Assembly: GCA_029990175.1 (NCBI GenBank)
Contig: JARKIP010000033.1
Location: 17,591,001-17,655,000, forward strand
From: Petunia secreta
Taxonomy: Eukaryota > Streptophyta > Magnoliopsida > Solanales > Solanaceae
Direction: 5' to 3'
DNA: 64,000 nucleotides
Part shown: positions 45,650 to 57,445 of the stretch, piece after piece
Position numbering within the stretch: position 1 is the first letter of the stretch
Layout: every line of letters starts with the position of its first letter
Notes under the pieces: generated by a model
The model's database searches: none
Told to the model about the DNA's origin: nothing
Seen by the model: the letters and a program-made list of their open reading frames with translations, nothing else
Position numbers and translations under genes: made by a program

Positions 45650-45725
45650 TCACCGGAGAAGTTGACGGAAGAACGGCGACGGTGAATTTGAAGCGGCAGA
45701 AGTGAAAATTAGGAAAAGGATTTGA
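45650..45725 (-). other. Putative 5' UTR exon of the TKI1-like gene
   Basis: On the minus strand a pyrimidine-rich leader (TTTCACTTCTGCCGCTTCAA) runs to GTGATCTCCG before a GTAACC donor, about 4.9 kb upstream of the first coding exon. It has no ATG. Upstream sequence (45,730-45,800) is purine-rich and promoter-like, with no obvious TATA. Confidence 0.5.
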
Positions 45726-45729
45726 TTGG

Positions 45730-48700
45730 TACAAAACTGTAAAATTAAGGAAAGGAAAAGAAAAGAGGTTGAATTTATGAACAAACTTTTTATATGCCCC
45801 TTTAAAATTTATATGCCCCTTTTTAAAGAGGTTAAAGAATAATATGCCCCTTTAAAATTTTGAGTCATATTACCTTTATGAACTTTATGTATGTAGGGGC
45901 AAAATTGTCATTTTACTTTATGTCAACATTATTATTATCATAATAATGACAGATTACATGGAGTATTAGATTATTTACCATTTCAATTATGGAAATTTAT
46001 TGATCTTTGACTTTGGTATATTAACACAACATTTTTTTTTATCATGAGTAATATTGAAAGAATTGGAAAGTTGTACTATCACCTGATATTGAGCAACACG
46101 ATTTTTACAATATTGTAATAGTTGAACACGACTCATCTAAGTGCTTATGATTGCTCCTAACCCTAACCACCGCTACCCTCCCACCCCCCCCCCCCTCTCC
46201 CTCCCTCCCTCTCTTTTTGCTAATTCTTTTAATTATTCAATATCCAAAATTTATTGGTTCGATTAATACGTGTTCGCGTTATAGAGGTCCACTAAAAGAG
46301 TAAATACTTTATGCCGAAAAACATCTCATTCTCATAGCTCAAATTAAAACTTTCACTGTTTCACTAGAACGTTATCATACTTATTTATCTATTTCTACAA
46401 CTAACGAAAGATTAAGTTCAAAGATAAAATAAAGATGATAAAACATGAATTAGACACCCAAATAATGTGAACATAGGCAACAATAATTAATATTCTTTAA
46501 TTAATCACCTCTTAGATATCCAATGCAATGACTCAATGATGTAAAGATAAGAAAATTTTACCTCCAAAGAAATCACTCGCTTGAAAAAAATCTTGACACT
46601 CATTGGGTTATTTCGTGCATAGTAAGTTCAATTATCCAAGACTAGGAAATAACATTTTTAGTCTAATACTAATCGGGCCTAAAGCCCATCAACGTACCTC
46701 ATAAAACGAATGAAAATAAACTCAAGTTAAAATTTATTTGGACTATAAGTCAATCATATATGGACGATACTTTATATTCAAAATCAACTTTCTAAGTGTG
46801 ATATTATCATTTATGCTTCCCAACTTTTATTGCAAGTAGGTTGTATGAAAGCTCATATTTTACATCCCAAAATATTCTCCATAATCTTATCATCCACTTC
46901 AAGCCATGATGTTCGTTTAGGTGACTTTTTTGTGAATGCGCTCCTTAGCAACACTTGAGTTGACTTCTCTCCTGATATTGATCTTCGAGTGTTGTGAGTT
47001 GTTACTTTATTACTTACTTCTAACATTATTTGGAACCTCATCCTGTCATTGTAAAATATTTTTATTTGTATTTAGTGTACACAATAAATGAGAACAAAGC
47101 CGAGTATGGAAGAATATAGATTAAAACCTAATAATATTGCATGTGAGAGACGATCATGGGGCACCAGTATCCTTCTTGAGATATAAATATTGGAAGACGC
47201 CAATATTAAGGATCAGATTACAATTCGCTCATTTTTGCAAATAATCTCATTGATGTCAACCAACAACTCATGGCACCATGAAAGTCAGTAACTGAAACTT
47301 ACTATTTCTTTCACATAAATAAATGGGTTCCATTTGATAATTATAATTATAGTGGACCCCTTAGTGACTTATTAAGGAAACTTTATCACAATTCTGGATA
47401 GCCATAAAAGAAGAAATTCAGAAGCATTATCACTTACAACTTCTACGGGAAACTTAGTACAATTTGAAATACAATTGAAGATTAGAATTTAGTTTCGAAC
47501 CATGATGAAGGACCTCTCTTTAAAGATTAGTCAGCTTTATGTAAAATGTCAATTAGCGGGTTATACTAAGAAAATATGGGTATCAATAGTTATTGAACAA
47601 TCAACTGAGCCGATCGAACAGTATCTAACTGATTATTAGGCTATTTCAAAAAAACCGTAGGTTTCTAATATATAAATCTAAAATCATATCGAGTAATTTG
47701 GGTAAACTTTTTATTTTAAAAGAAAAATACCGGAAAGATACCAAACCTATAAGTTTTATAGAAGAATAACGCAACATTATTCGTGTATACAAGTCCGTAT
47801 GATTTACCACCAAAAACCCAATTCCTGAACCCATTTTGCTACTTTTGTAGTCCTAATGAAAGTAAATCAGTTGCAGTGACGAAGGATGTTAAGTATTAAG
47901 CCACCAAATCAAGCTACTAGATATATTCTCTTTCTGTGATTTTTATTTCTCTCATTAGATATTTTGATATTCAATTAGGCACAGCTTTCATGTCACAATT
48001 TACAAATATCCGTTAATTCGCGTGATTTAAATTTTTGTTGTCATTTCATAGTTTGCCTTATACTACTGCAGCTTAATATTAATACATTTTGATTCATCAC
48101 CTTTTAAACGGTGAAAAGGTCTAGAAATTTTACCTAGGTCCTAGCATTATATCGTGTTCTAACATCTATTTAATCTAAAAAAATGTCAGTCTTTTGGTAG
48201 ACATAATAAACAAAAACTAACTCAGCCTCAATCACAAACAAACTGGGATTAAATATATGAGTCTTCATTGTCCATATTTATCCACTTAATCTCTATTCAT
48301 GTCATTATCTAAATAGAAATTGTCTTACTTAATACTTTTGTTGATTAAATCTTGTTATAATTTTATATAATAAAGGCCTCATTGTATAGCATTGCGACTC
48401 TTACCAACAACAGAAGATTATAACTACCCCCTCAGTCCCAAATAAATTAGGTTGGTTAGAATCTGCACCTGCCAGGTTACAACATTAACGATTCTTAATT
48501 ACTTGAAATTTTCTAAAAAGAATATCGAAATAACTGAACCATATCAAAATTGAAGAAACTGAGATCATGGGTGGATTTAGAAGGTTGATTACGGGTTCGA
48601 CAAAACTCAGTAACTTTAGTAAGACTTTGTATTTGTGTTAAAAATCTACTTAAAATAAATGAATGATTTATTCAAAATCTAGTAAGTAAAAAAGAAATAT

Positions 48701-48880
48701 AATTAAGAACCCACTAACTTAAAATCATGTATTCACCTATCACTGAAATGATTAGGATGATTTTGAAGCCTAGTTTTGGTTATGTACAATAACATAACCT
48801 AAAAGTTAGTTATGGTGCAATTTTTTAAAAATAATCGACCGAACCGAATCATTGACACTCTTAAAGAAACTAGGGTCCTT
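45730..48880. other. Intergenic region upstream of the TKI1-like gene
   Basis: AT-rich, with no gene seen. A C-rich low-complexity tract lies at 46,180-46,215. A Stowaway-like end (CCCCCTCAGTCCCAAATAAA) stands at 48,428 without a partner. 48,565-48,760 looks like a decayed MITE (GGGTGGATTTAGAAGG, GGGTTCGAC, AACTCAGTAACTTTAG). The frame at 46,853-47,041 has no recognisable domain. Confidence 0.45.
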
Positions 48881-49069
48881 TGGGTGAGGGGGATTTTAAG
48901 TCCCCAAAAGAAAAAAAGGGGACAAAGTTCTAAAGAATTGGGTGAGGGGGACACCCCTCTAATTCATACTTAATGATAGATATGTGGTCTCACTAAAACA
49001 GCCCCCAAAGTTTTATTAAGTGCAAAATGGCCCTCCATATATATAAAAATTCAATATCCAAAAAAGGCA

Positions 49070-49909
49070 AAAAACCTACATTTCTCTCTCCTCCCTTCTT
49101 ATTCTTCTTCTTTCCCATTTCTTTTGCAGCAGCCGCTGTTGTGGTTCCCGCGCCCCCCCCCCCCCCCCCCCCATTTTTTTTTCAATTTTGCTTCAAATCA
49201 ACAACTCCATTGAAGGGTATTTTAAGCTTTTCTTAATCCCAAACCCGATTTAAACCCATTCCAATTCAAATCTAAAAGCTTTTTCCAAATATTCTTTTCC
49301 GCGATTTCAACCCCTCTTGAAGATCTGTGACATTTTCGCTTGAAAGGAGCTCTGGTAAGTGTTCTGTGTTGTACACTGTATAATGCAGTTTCTTTTGTGA
49401 TTTATGGGTTTTGTTTCTGCATTTTATGAAAAATGCAAATTCTGGGCAGCTAATGTGTACGGATGCGAAGATTATGTGTACACATATATAATATGTGTAC
49501 ACTTATATAAGAATGTGTACACATAATAAGAGACGTGTACACATCATATTAAGATGCACCCTGCACATCAAATATATGTGTACACATTAAACTTATGTGT
49601 ACACATAATATATAATGTGTACACATCAGCTGACGTTGCATCCTTTTTGTTCGTACACATCAAATATACGAGTATGTGTACACATATTATATTGACGTGT
49701 ACACATAATAAATATGTGTACACATCAACATATGCGTGTACACATCAGCCGACGTAGCATCTTTTTCTTACTTCACATTCAAAGTATGTGTACACGTCAA
49801 AAACATATGTGTACACATCTTTTACTTTATACGTGAAAACATCTCAATTGTGTTTTCAGCTTCTAATGCATATCAATTTCTGATGCATCCAGGTATTTTT
49901 GCACCATAA
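49070..49909 (+). promoter_or_regulatory. MURA leader of MULE-2: 5' UTR exon and motif-filled leader intron
   Basis: A pyrimidine-rich leader with a run of about 20 C (49,153-49,172) ends GGAGCTCTG before GTAAGTGTTC (about 49,352). An acceptor TGATGCATCCAG precedes the ATG at 49,910. The intron holds about 15 ATGTGTACACAT-type sites at 49,449-49,820. This matches the leader-intron layout of MULE-1. Confidence 0.6.
49449..49822. repeat. ATGTGTACACAT array 1 (MURA leader intron)
   Basis: About 15 sites, many exact 12-bp palindromes, others with one change (ACGTGTACACAT, ATGTGTACACGT). Spacing is irregular, so this is not a simple tandem repeat. Confidence 0.9.
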
Positions 49910-52708
49910 ATGGTTGTACTACTGTTAACAGTTGATTTTCTTGGTGAATGGGTTGAGACCCCAGAATGTTTCACGTGGATTTCTATGACAAGGGAGATGG
50001 TACCAGTTATTTTGAATAATGATGTTACGTATTCTGAGTTGGTTAACAAGGTCGTTACTAGATGTGGGGGAAGTCATGATCCAAATGATCTTTGCATTAC
50101 ATGCATGCTTAGCATCCGTTCAAAGCAAAAGAGTCATCCTTGTAAAATAAAGAACGGCGAGGATCTCCTTGTTTACCTTGCCGATGTCCACGGATCTGGA
50201 AATAGGCCTACTTTAAGGGTATGTTTGGCTGATAGGTCGGTAGAGGTTTCAAATGAACAACATGTGCGTAATGATGGGATGCGTGATGATTGTTCTGCTA
50301 GTGGATGGGATGACATGGATCTACCAGACCCGTTGAATATGGAAATTCCACTAACTCAAGGAGAAGAAGAAGAAGAAAATATTGGTGCTTCACACGAAGG
50401 AGGTGGAGGAGTAGCAGCAGCAGCAGAAGAAGAAGAAGAAGAAGAAGAAGAAAAAGAAGAAGAAGAAGAAGAAGAAGAAGAAGAAGAAGAAGAAGAACAA
50501 GAACAAGAACAAGAACAAGAACAAGAACAAGAAGAAGAAAAAGAAATAGAATTCAGTCCGACTCCTGTAGTTGAGAGCAATACGGTTATGGTTGGAGGTT
50601 CTGAAGCAGGCTGCAGCGTTCAAAGGGACGGGGACGACGACGGCGCTGATTTTTATAAGGGTTTAACCTTCAAAAACAAGCGCGTCTTAATAAATGCCTT
50701 GCAGTTTGCTGCAGTGAAGAAGCATTATTGTTTCAAGAAAGTGAAGAATACAAAAAAAGTTTTTTGTGTGAGATGTGTACATCAGAGCTGCAAGTGGTGG
50801 ATCCGGGCCATAAAGTACGTAGACAGTGATAGGTTCATCAATACTATGTACAGGAACAAGCATTCGTGCGGGTTAGAGCATCTTTCAAGTAATCACCCAC
50901 ATGCCTCTGCGGGACTCATCGGTTCATACTTGAAAAGTAGTTATGAAGAGGGAAAAGAAAAAGGTATATCAATAAAGGATGTTAAAGTTGCAGTCCGTAG
51001 GGATTTGGGTTGTAACATTAGTTATTGGAAGTGCCGGATGGGGACTGTTATTGCAAAGGCTTTGACAAGAGGGACTCCGGAGCACAGTTATGCGATATTA
51101 GATGCGTACCGTTATATGCTCAGGACGACAAATGAGGGTACACATACAGCATTGAGGGTTGATGACAACCAAAGGTTTATGTATTTTTTTGTAGCTCTTG
51201 GTGCATGGATAATGGGTTCTGCGCATATGAGGAAAGTCATCGCCGTAAACGGAACTCATTTGTCGGGGAAGTATGGGGGAGTTTTGTTGTCTGCCATGGC
51301 ACAAGACTCGGAGATGCATATTTTTCCTGTGGCATTTTGTGTTGTAAACGTGGAATGTGATGCCTCCTATGATTACTTCTTTGAAAATTTGGTCGGTATA
51401 CTCCCAAGCACCGATGAGTTGTGTGTTGTTTCTGATAGGCATCCAAGCATCCCAAAAGCAGTTTCAAAGTATTTTCCACAAGGTAATTATGGAGTTTGCA
51501 AGTGGCACTTGGCTGAAAGAATTCGTGTAAAACTTCATTGTGGTGAATTTGTATCCTATTTTTATAAAGCACCCGAATCATATACGCCCACTGAGTTTGA
51601 GGAATATTTCCAGCAAATTCGTTCATTGTGCCCAAGGGTTGCCACATATCTTGAGCAGGTTGGGTTTGAGCGCTGGAGCAGAGCCTTTTTTCCAGGCCGC
51701 AGGTAATACTTTTTACACATATTTAATATGTGTACACATACTGCTCTTATGTGTACACATATAACATATGTGTACACATCCTTTATATGTGTAGTCATGT
51801 AATACATTAGCCATATTTGTACACTTAATGTATATGTGTACACATATTAAATATGTGTACACATACAAATTATGTGTGTCCGTGTGTTTTCAATTTTTAA
51901 AATGTAGACTTATGTGCACATATTAAATACGTGTACACATATTAATTATGTGTAGTCATTTAAATAAATGCAGAATCATATGTACACGTTGTAAGAATCA
52001 GTTATATATGTGTAGGTTTGGGGTGATGACCTCAAACAGCGCTGAGTCAGTTAACGCAATGCTAAAGGATGAAAGAGAATATCCCATTGTTGCAATGTTC
52101 AATGGAATTTTGAGGAATTTTTCTGAAAAGTTTCATCATAGGCGTACCATGTTCTTACAGCACTCAAAGCCATGTGTTCCTTCGATTGAACAAATATTAA
52201 GGAAAAATGTCACAGAGGGCAACAAGCTTTACGTTTGCTGCGTTGGCAATGATGTTTACAATGTCGGTACTGGGGATGAGGTTGTTAGTGACGATCTAAT
52301 TCAAAGGACTTGTTCTTGTCGGAGGTTTGATTTGGACGAACTACCTTGTGCACATGCTATGGCAGCCTTAAGATGTCGATATGGATGAGCGTTGGGAACG
52401 AGATATGCCAATATACATCGGGGTATTATTCTACAAATGCATACATTCTTGCGTATGATGGCTTAATCTATCCAATGATTGCAGAGGAGTTGTGGAATGC
52501 ACCACCAGAGCTTTATGAGAGGAAGATAAAGCCGCATTTTGTGAAAATGACACGAGGAAGAAGGAAGACAAAGCGAATGCCTTCGGTGGGTGAAGCATTC
52601 ACAAGTAGGAAGAATAGATGTGGCATATGCAAGAGACTTGGCCATAAGAAAACAACATGTCCCCAGCGAAGGGTTGTAGATTCCGGAGGTCCCAGTGTTG
52701 TTTCATAA
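49910..52708 (+). pseudogene. MURA transposase gene of MULE-2 (catalytic Asp replaced, SWIM exon frameshifted)
   Basis: Exon 1 is open from 49,910 to about 51,703 (598 codons): a PB1-like N-terminus (WISMTREMVPVILNNDVTYS), a long poly-Glu/Gln-Glu tract (residues about 168-210), the MuDR region (YKGLTFKNKRVLINALQFAA; CVHQSCKWW zinc-binding), then the MULE core. In the core the first catalytic Asp position reads VNGTHLSGKY (Asn at residue 447, codon 51,248-51,250) where the family has DGT. The second Asp is present in SDRHPSI (residue about 509), and TEFEEYF probably holds the Glu. An intron (51,704-52,014) full of ATGTGTACACAT sites follows. Exon 2 begins RFGVMTSNSAESVNAMLKDE and has the SWIM finger CSCRRFDLDELPCAHAMAAL. 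Near 52,375-52,400 the frame changes, and the last part (QYTSGYYSTNAYILAYDGL; knuckle CGICKRLGHKKTTC) runs to 52,708. Probably inactive. Confidence 0.85.
51715..52012. repeat. ATGTGTACACAT array 2 (MURA intron)
   Basis: About ten exact or near sites between the GT of exon 1 and the AG before RFGVMTS. The flanking exons lack the motif. Confidence 0.85.
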
Positions 52709-52894
52709 AACCATATATGTTCATTTCTTGTATTTGTAACCATTTGTAAACATGTAGTTCCTATTTTTTTTATCTACTTTCTGTTTAATATGTCTTTTGT
52801 GCAGACATTACCTTTACTTTCTTTATCCTTCAACGTAAAACGAACAAACAAAATCATAACATGATAGATAGAAACACTAAACAAATTAATGTAC

Positions 52895-53095
52895 TGTGCA
52901 CATATAACTTATGTGTACACATAATATAATATGTGTACACATCTCGTTTGACCTGTACACATCTTGCCGATGTGTGGGTAGATTACGAAAAAAATTCAAA
53001 GTCTTTTACACATATTAATTATGTATACACGTAAACTTTATATGTGTACACATATTATATACGTATTATGTGTACACGTAATTATTATATGTGGG
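52895..53095. repeat. ATGTGTACACAT array 3 (3' spacer)
   Basis: About six sites downstream of the MURA stop, up to the start of the 173-bp satellite. 52,709-52,890 holds only 3' flank. Confidence 0.8.
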
Positions 53096-53114
53096 TACAT
53101 TCAATCATTATCAA

Positions 53115-54118
53115 CAGCCAAAAGTATAGTAGGGAATTGTTATCCAACTCGTATAAACACTCAAATAATTTCCATTTTAATGTAGGAACATGGATTCACC
53201 ATTGTTGGCACTCAAACACCCAAGATTTGAGATATTTGAGAATCAATATGACAACTATTGTCTAATGATAAGGCCAAATCCTTAGATTCTAATGCTCCAA
53301 TAGTAGGGAATGCATGAGAACTCGTATGAACACTCAAATAACTTCCATTTTAATGTAGGAACATGGATTCACCATTATTGGCACTCAAACACCCAAGATT
53401 TGAGATATTTGAGAATCAATATGACAACTACTGTCTAATGATAAGGCCAAATCCTTATATTCTAATGCTCCAATAGTAGGGAATGCATGAGAACTCGTAT
53501 GAACACTCAAATAACTTCCATTTTAATGTAGGAACATGGATTCACCGTTGTTGGCACTCAAACACCCAAGATTTGAGATATTTGAGAATCAATATGACAA
53601 CTACTGTCTAATGATAAGGCCAAATCCTTATATTCTAATGCTCCAATAGTAGGGAATGTTATCCAACTCGTATGAACACTCAATTAACTTCCATTTTAAT
53701 GTAGGAAAATGGATTCACCATTGTTGGCACTCAAACAACCAAGATTTGAGATATTTGAGAATCAATATGAAAACTACTGTCTAATGATAAGGCCAAATCC
53801 TTAGATTCTAATGTTCCAATAGTAGGGAATGCATGAGAACTCGTATGAACACTCAAATAACTTCCATTTTAATGTAGGAACATGGATTCACCGTTGTTGG
53901 CACTCAAACACCCAAGATTTGAGATATTTGAGAATCAATATGACAACTACTGTCTAATGATAAGGCCAAATCCTTATATTCTAATGCTCCAATAGTAGGG
54001 AATGTTATCCAACTCGTATGAACACTCAATTAACTTCCATTTTAATGTAGGAAAATGGATTCACCATTGTTGGCACTCAAACAACCAAGATTTGAGATAT
54101 TTGAGAATCAATATGACA
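53115..54118. repeat. 173-bp satellite, about 5.8 copies
   Basis: The word GGAACATGGATTCACC (or GGAAAATGG) recurs at 53,187, 53,360, 53,533, 53,706, 53,879 and 54,052, exactly 173 bp apart each time. Two subtypes differ at GGGAATGCATGAGAACTCG against GGGAATGTTATCCAACTCG. No ATGTGTACACAT site lies inside, but sites flank both sides, so the array expanded within the element. Confidence 0.95.
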
Positions 54119-54165
54119 ATATGTGTACACATATAAACTTTATGTGTACACGTAAAGTTATGTGC
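54118..54165. repeat. ATGTGTACACAT array 4
   Basis: Two sites immediately after the satellite (ATATGTGTACACATATAA and TATGTGTACACGTAA). Confidence 0.7.
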
Positions 54166-54330
54166 GAGTACATTCAATCATTATAAACATAGAAACATGA
54201 TAATAATAGACTTTAAAAATACAAATACTTTAAGATTTATTCAAATTCATATAATCATAGACTTCACAAATACTAAAATTAAGACATAACTCGGATTTCA
54301 CAATAAAAAGGGAACTTAACATTATAGATT

Positions 54331-54543
54331 CTAATTTTCAAAGCCGGAGCGAGGTGGAGAGTTGGGTGGAGTGTAGTAGATGTCCTTCAAGGACTTGCTC
54401 AAAGGTGCTAGGAGTAGTTCGAAGATCCTTTTAATCCTCTTTATATCCATAAGTTGGCGGTCTCTTGCTTCAATTAGGGCTTCTTTCATTTCATCAAGAT
54501 CTTTCTTCAAGTCCTCCATCTTTATAATAGGACGTCTTGCCAT
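54331..54543 (-). CDS. Small coiled-coil protein with YTPPNSPP tail (70 aa)
   Basis: An intact single-exon frame with ATG at 54,543. Residues 8-55 are strongly charged and helical (MEDLKKDLDEMKEALIEARD, then IKRIFELLLAPLSKSLKDI), consistent with a short coiled coil. The end is YYTPPNSPPRSGFEN. A CTATAAATAG box lies 72 bases upstream (54,615-54,624). The Thr-Pro-Pro-(Gly/Asn)-Ser-Pro tail, size, promoter word and position between MURA and Ulp1 match the 8918 gene of MULE-1. I know no named family. Keeping an intact frame in an element whose larger genes are damaged is notable, though a 70-codon frame can survive by chance. Confidence 0.7.
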   Translation of the reverse strand: MARRPIIKMEDLKKDLDEMKEALIEARDRQLMDIKRIKRIFELLLAPLSKSLKDIYYTPPNSPPRSGFEN

Positions 54544-54614
54544 GATTTCTTTGTGTTTTTGCTATAGATACTGAAATTGTTTTTTCTTGTGTGATTTTGA
54601 GATAGTATTTTTGA

Positions 54615-54624
54615 CTATTTATAG
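54615..54624 (-). promoter_or_regulatory. TATA box of the 70-aa gene
   Basis: Minus strand CTATAAATAG, 72 bases before the ATG. It is the same word as in the MULE-1 small genes. Confidence 0.65.
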
Positions 54625-54769
54625 AGTTAGGATGTGAAGGATTGCGTCCTTTCATCTTTATGTGTTATGGACGGTTTATTGAAGGGTTGCATTAGGCTAT
54701 TTTTATAACTGCCCTAGTTTTATTATCCGCCTTTTATCAATGATAATCGTCCGCACGCAAGTAATTACC

Positions 54770-55150
54770 TACACATATTGTTTACGTGTACACATATTTT
54801 TGACGTGTATGATGGACTTAGTAATTATCCACACATATTTATTACGTGTACACATATGTTTGACGTGTATTATGGACTTGTGCAAATTACACAAATAATT
54901 ACCTACACATATTTTTTACGTACACACATAATTTTGATGTGTAGGAAATACTTGTGCAAATTTAGCAAGACATAATTGTGTATATCAGACACGTGCAAAT
55001 TAGCTAGAAATTTATCTACACATATTAACTACGTGTACACATAATTAATATGTGTGGGAAATACTTAGTGCAAATTTAGCAAGTAATTTCCTACACGTAT
55101 TTCTTATGTGTACACATGTGTACACATAAGTTATATGTGTACACATATTT
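54770..55150. repeat. ATGTGTACACAT array 5 (spacer)
   Basis: About ten sites, here often as ACGTGTACACATA paired with TACACATAT words, and one fused double site near 55,110 (ATGTGTACACATGTGTACAC). 55,150-55,455 is AT-rich with a short local duplication (AAAAAGATTAAGATTATC). Confidence 0.8.
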
Positions 55151-56124
55151 TATATAATTTTGAAAGATATGAGGAAATAGGCAAGTCATTTCAACACATC
55201 CACAACAGGTGTGCAAATAAAAGAAAGCTGATCATGCACATCATGCAATATACTAGTCCACGACATCAAAAACTAAAATAAAAAAAGATTAAGATTATCA
55301 TCCATACAGACCAACGAAAATAAAAAGATTAAGATTATCCATACAGACCAATAAAAGTAGTTCATCCAACACCACTTAAGGCTCCATTTCCTCATAGAAT
55401 ATGTCTACAGCCCACTTTTTTCTCATATCTTCCATTGAACTATCATGCAGCAACGTCATGGGGTGTCTGTCAAGAGATGCTCCATGAACATAAGCGAATA
55501 CCCCCCACGCGCAGTAGCTGTTTCGTTCCTTGGAAGATTCTTCACTCGTTCATAACCCCTCAAGTCTGCATTCAAGATGACTTCTAGTAAATGTTTGAAT
55601 TTACCACAATCACGCAAGAACTTTGGGAACATAATCGTAATAGGCAAGACATATGGAGCTAATTCATCTTCAATAGAAACTCCCATGTTGCAGTCATAAA
55701 GCTCAATCTTTCCCTGCTTAAGTAAGAATACACATGTGAGATAATGCCTTTTATCAATGTTAAGGACAGTAAATATCCTCTTGGCACCATCCCACTTGCG
55801 TCCGCCAGGGTAAGGCAGCTTTCCAATAGCATAATCTAGGAGACCTTCCCCACACTTCTTCACCTTCATACATTCATCAAATGAAACCCCAGTTTTTTCA
55901 GCATCCTTTAAAAAAGCTTTGTGCGCTGCAGTCAATTTAGTACAGAAGTTCATGTCCAAGATGACATCGGTCTTGTTGTAGTGCATGTGGAATTCCGTAT
56001 GCCTTATCCGCATCAAGTTTAAAATTTCATCAACATGATGTATGATAATGGAAAAATAAAACAAAAATGAATATAAGCATGTAAGATGGTACTTAATATA
56101 AAGAACAATCACAAGCTGATTATT

Positions 56125-56262
56125 TATGCGTACACATAAGCTCTACGTGTACACATAATCTTGATGTGTAAACATATTCTTGATGTGTACAAATACCATA
56201 ATATGTACACACATAAATAATATGTGTACACATAAATCATACGTGTACACAAAAAAGGTACA
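56125..56262. repeat. ATGTGTACACAT array 6 (Ulp1 intron)
   Basis: About six sites or variants in the intron before the protease exon. Confidence 0.8.
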
Positions 56263-57254
56263 TAGATAGAGAAAAGTGTACCTGACTCTCCATCCACTTC
56301 TTCATGCGGATTACATCTTGGAAGTCGAGGTAGTTGTACTCGTGACCCAGAAAAAGACGTTTTTCCTGTTTTTCTCCTTCATGTATGCATTAAAAACAGC
56401 CTCCTTAGCTGGATCAACTGGTCTATAAAGATCAACAGGCAGCCTCTCTTGCTCTTGAACATCTGTAGCTCTTGCCCTGGTTCCCCTAGCCCTTGTCGCC
56501 TTCGCGACCCTCGCCTTCGCTGCCCTCGCCTTCTTCAATGATGCAACAAATGGAGACATCTGAGCCTTAGAAGGGTACACAGTCCTCTTGGGCTTCTCCT
56601 CAGCACACCTTTTTAGGAATTCCACATATTCCTTCAAATCTTTCAACAATTTCACTTCATTTTTCTTTTCCTCCTTACATACTTCACATAATGAGCATCT
56701 GATACATCCATGTCTTCTAGAGGTGCTCTCACCAGCCTCACCTCCATATCCACCAGATTGTTCAAACAGCCTACGACCACCATCACTACAGTCAACATTC
56801 TCTCTAACTCTCGCACCAACAAAGTCCGCACTCATGCCAACAAGTATATCTCCAACAACATTATCTCCAACAGCTCCTCCTCCATCACCACTTGGCTCTC
56901 GACCAAACTCCATTCTTCTATCGCTTTGCTCTGGTACAATATCCATTCTCCTATGACTATGCTCTGGAACATCATCCATTCTTGTATCAACATGCTTTGG
57001 AACAACCTTTGCATCAACACCAACAATTGCAAGTGCTCTGCCACCACCAACAACATCCCCCAGCCTCAAATTTTGCGCACCTTTAAGTCTTTCGGTCAAT
57101 TGATCGATCAACTCATCCTCCTCATCAACAAACGGCAACAAATTTTCCGTGAACACCTTTCTCTTCTCCCTTGGAGTAGGCACAAGGAATGGGCTCACCA
57201 CCTGCAACCCCATAAAAAAATTGTATTAGAAAAGAAAAAAAATCAGGAAATAAA

Positions 57255-57445
57255 ACATACGTGTACACATAAAGGTTATGTGTACACATATAACTTATAT
57301 GTGTACACATATATGTTATGTGTACGCATAAAGAACTGTGTGTAATATATTCTTACTTTTTACTTGTGTGTACACATCAAAGTTCTGTGTACACATATAA
57401 CTTATATATGTATACACATAAAGAACTATGTGTATATGTGTAAAC
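57255..57445. repeat. ATGTGTACACAT array 7 (Ulp1 intron)
   Basis: About seven sites or variants in the intron after DUF1985. Confidence 0.8.

Noticed and set aside
46853..47041. 62-codon minus-strand frame with Ser/Lys-rich sequence
   Set aside because: No known motif, no splice partners and no promoter signs; a chance frame is likely.
48884..48960. TTGGGTGAGGGGGA direct repeat as a possible MULE-2 terminal repeat
   Set aside because: The two copies are 47 bases apart in direct orientation, and no inverted partner is visible because the right end is lost.
50356..50623. Poly-Ser and poly-Phe frames on the minus strand
   Set aside because: They are antisense shadows of the poly-Glu tract in MULE-2 MURA.
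49449..55150. CRISPR-like array
   Set aside because: The short palindrome repeats are irregularly spaced in a plant transposon with introns; no CRISPR features are present.
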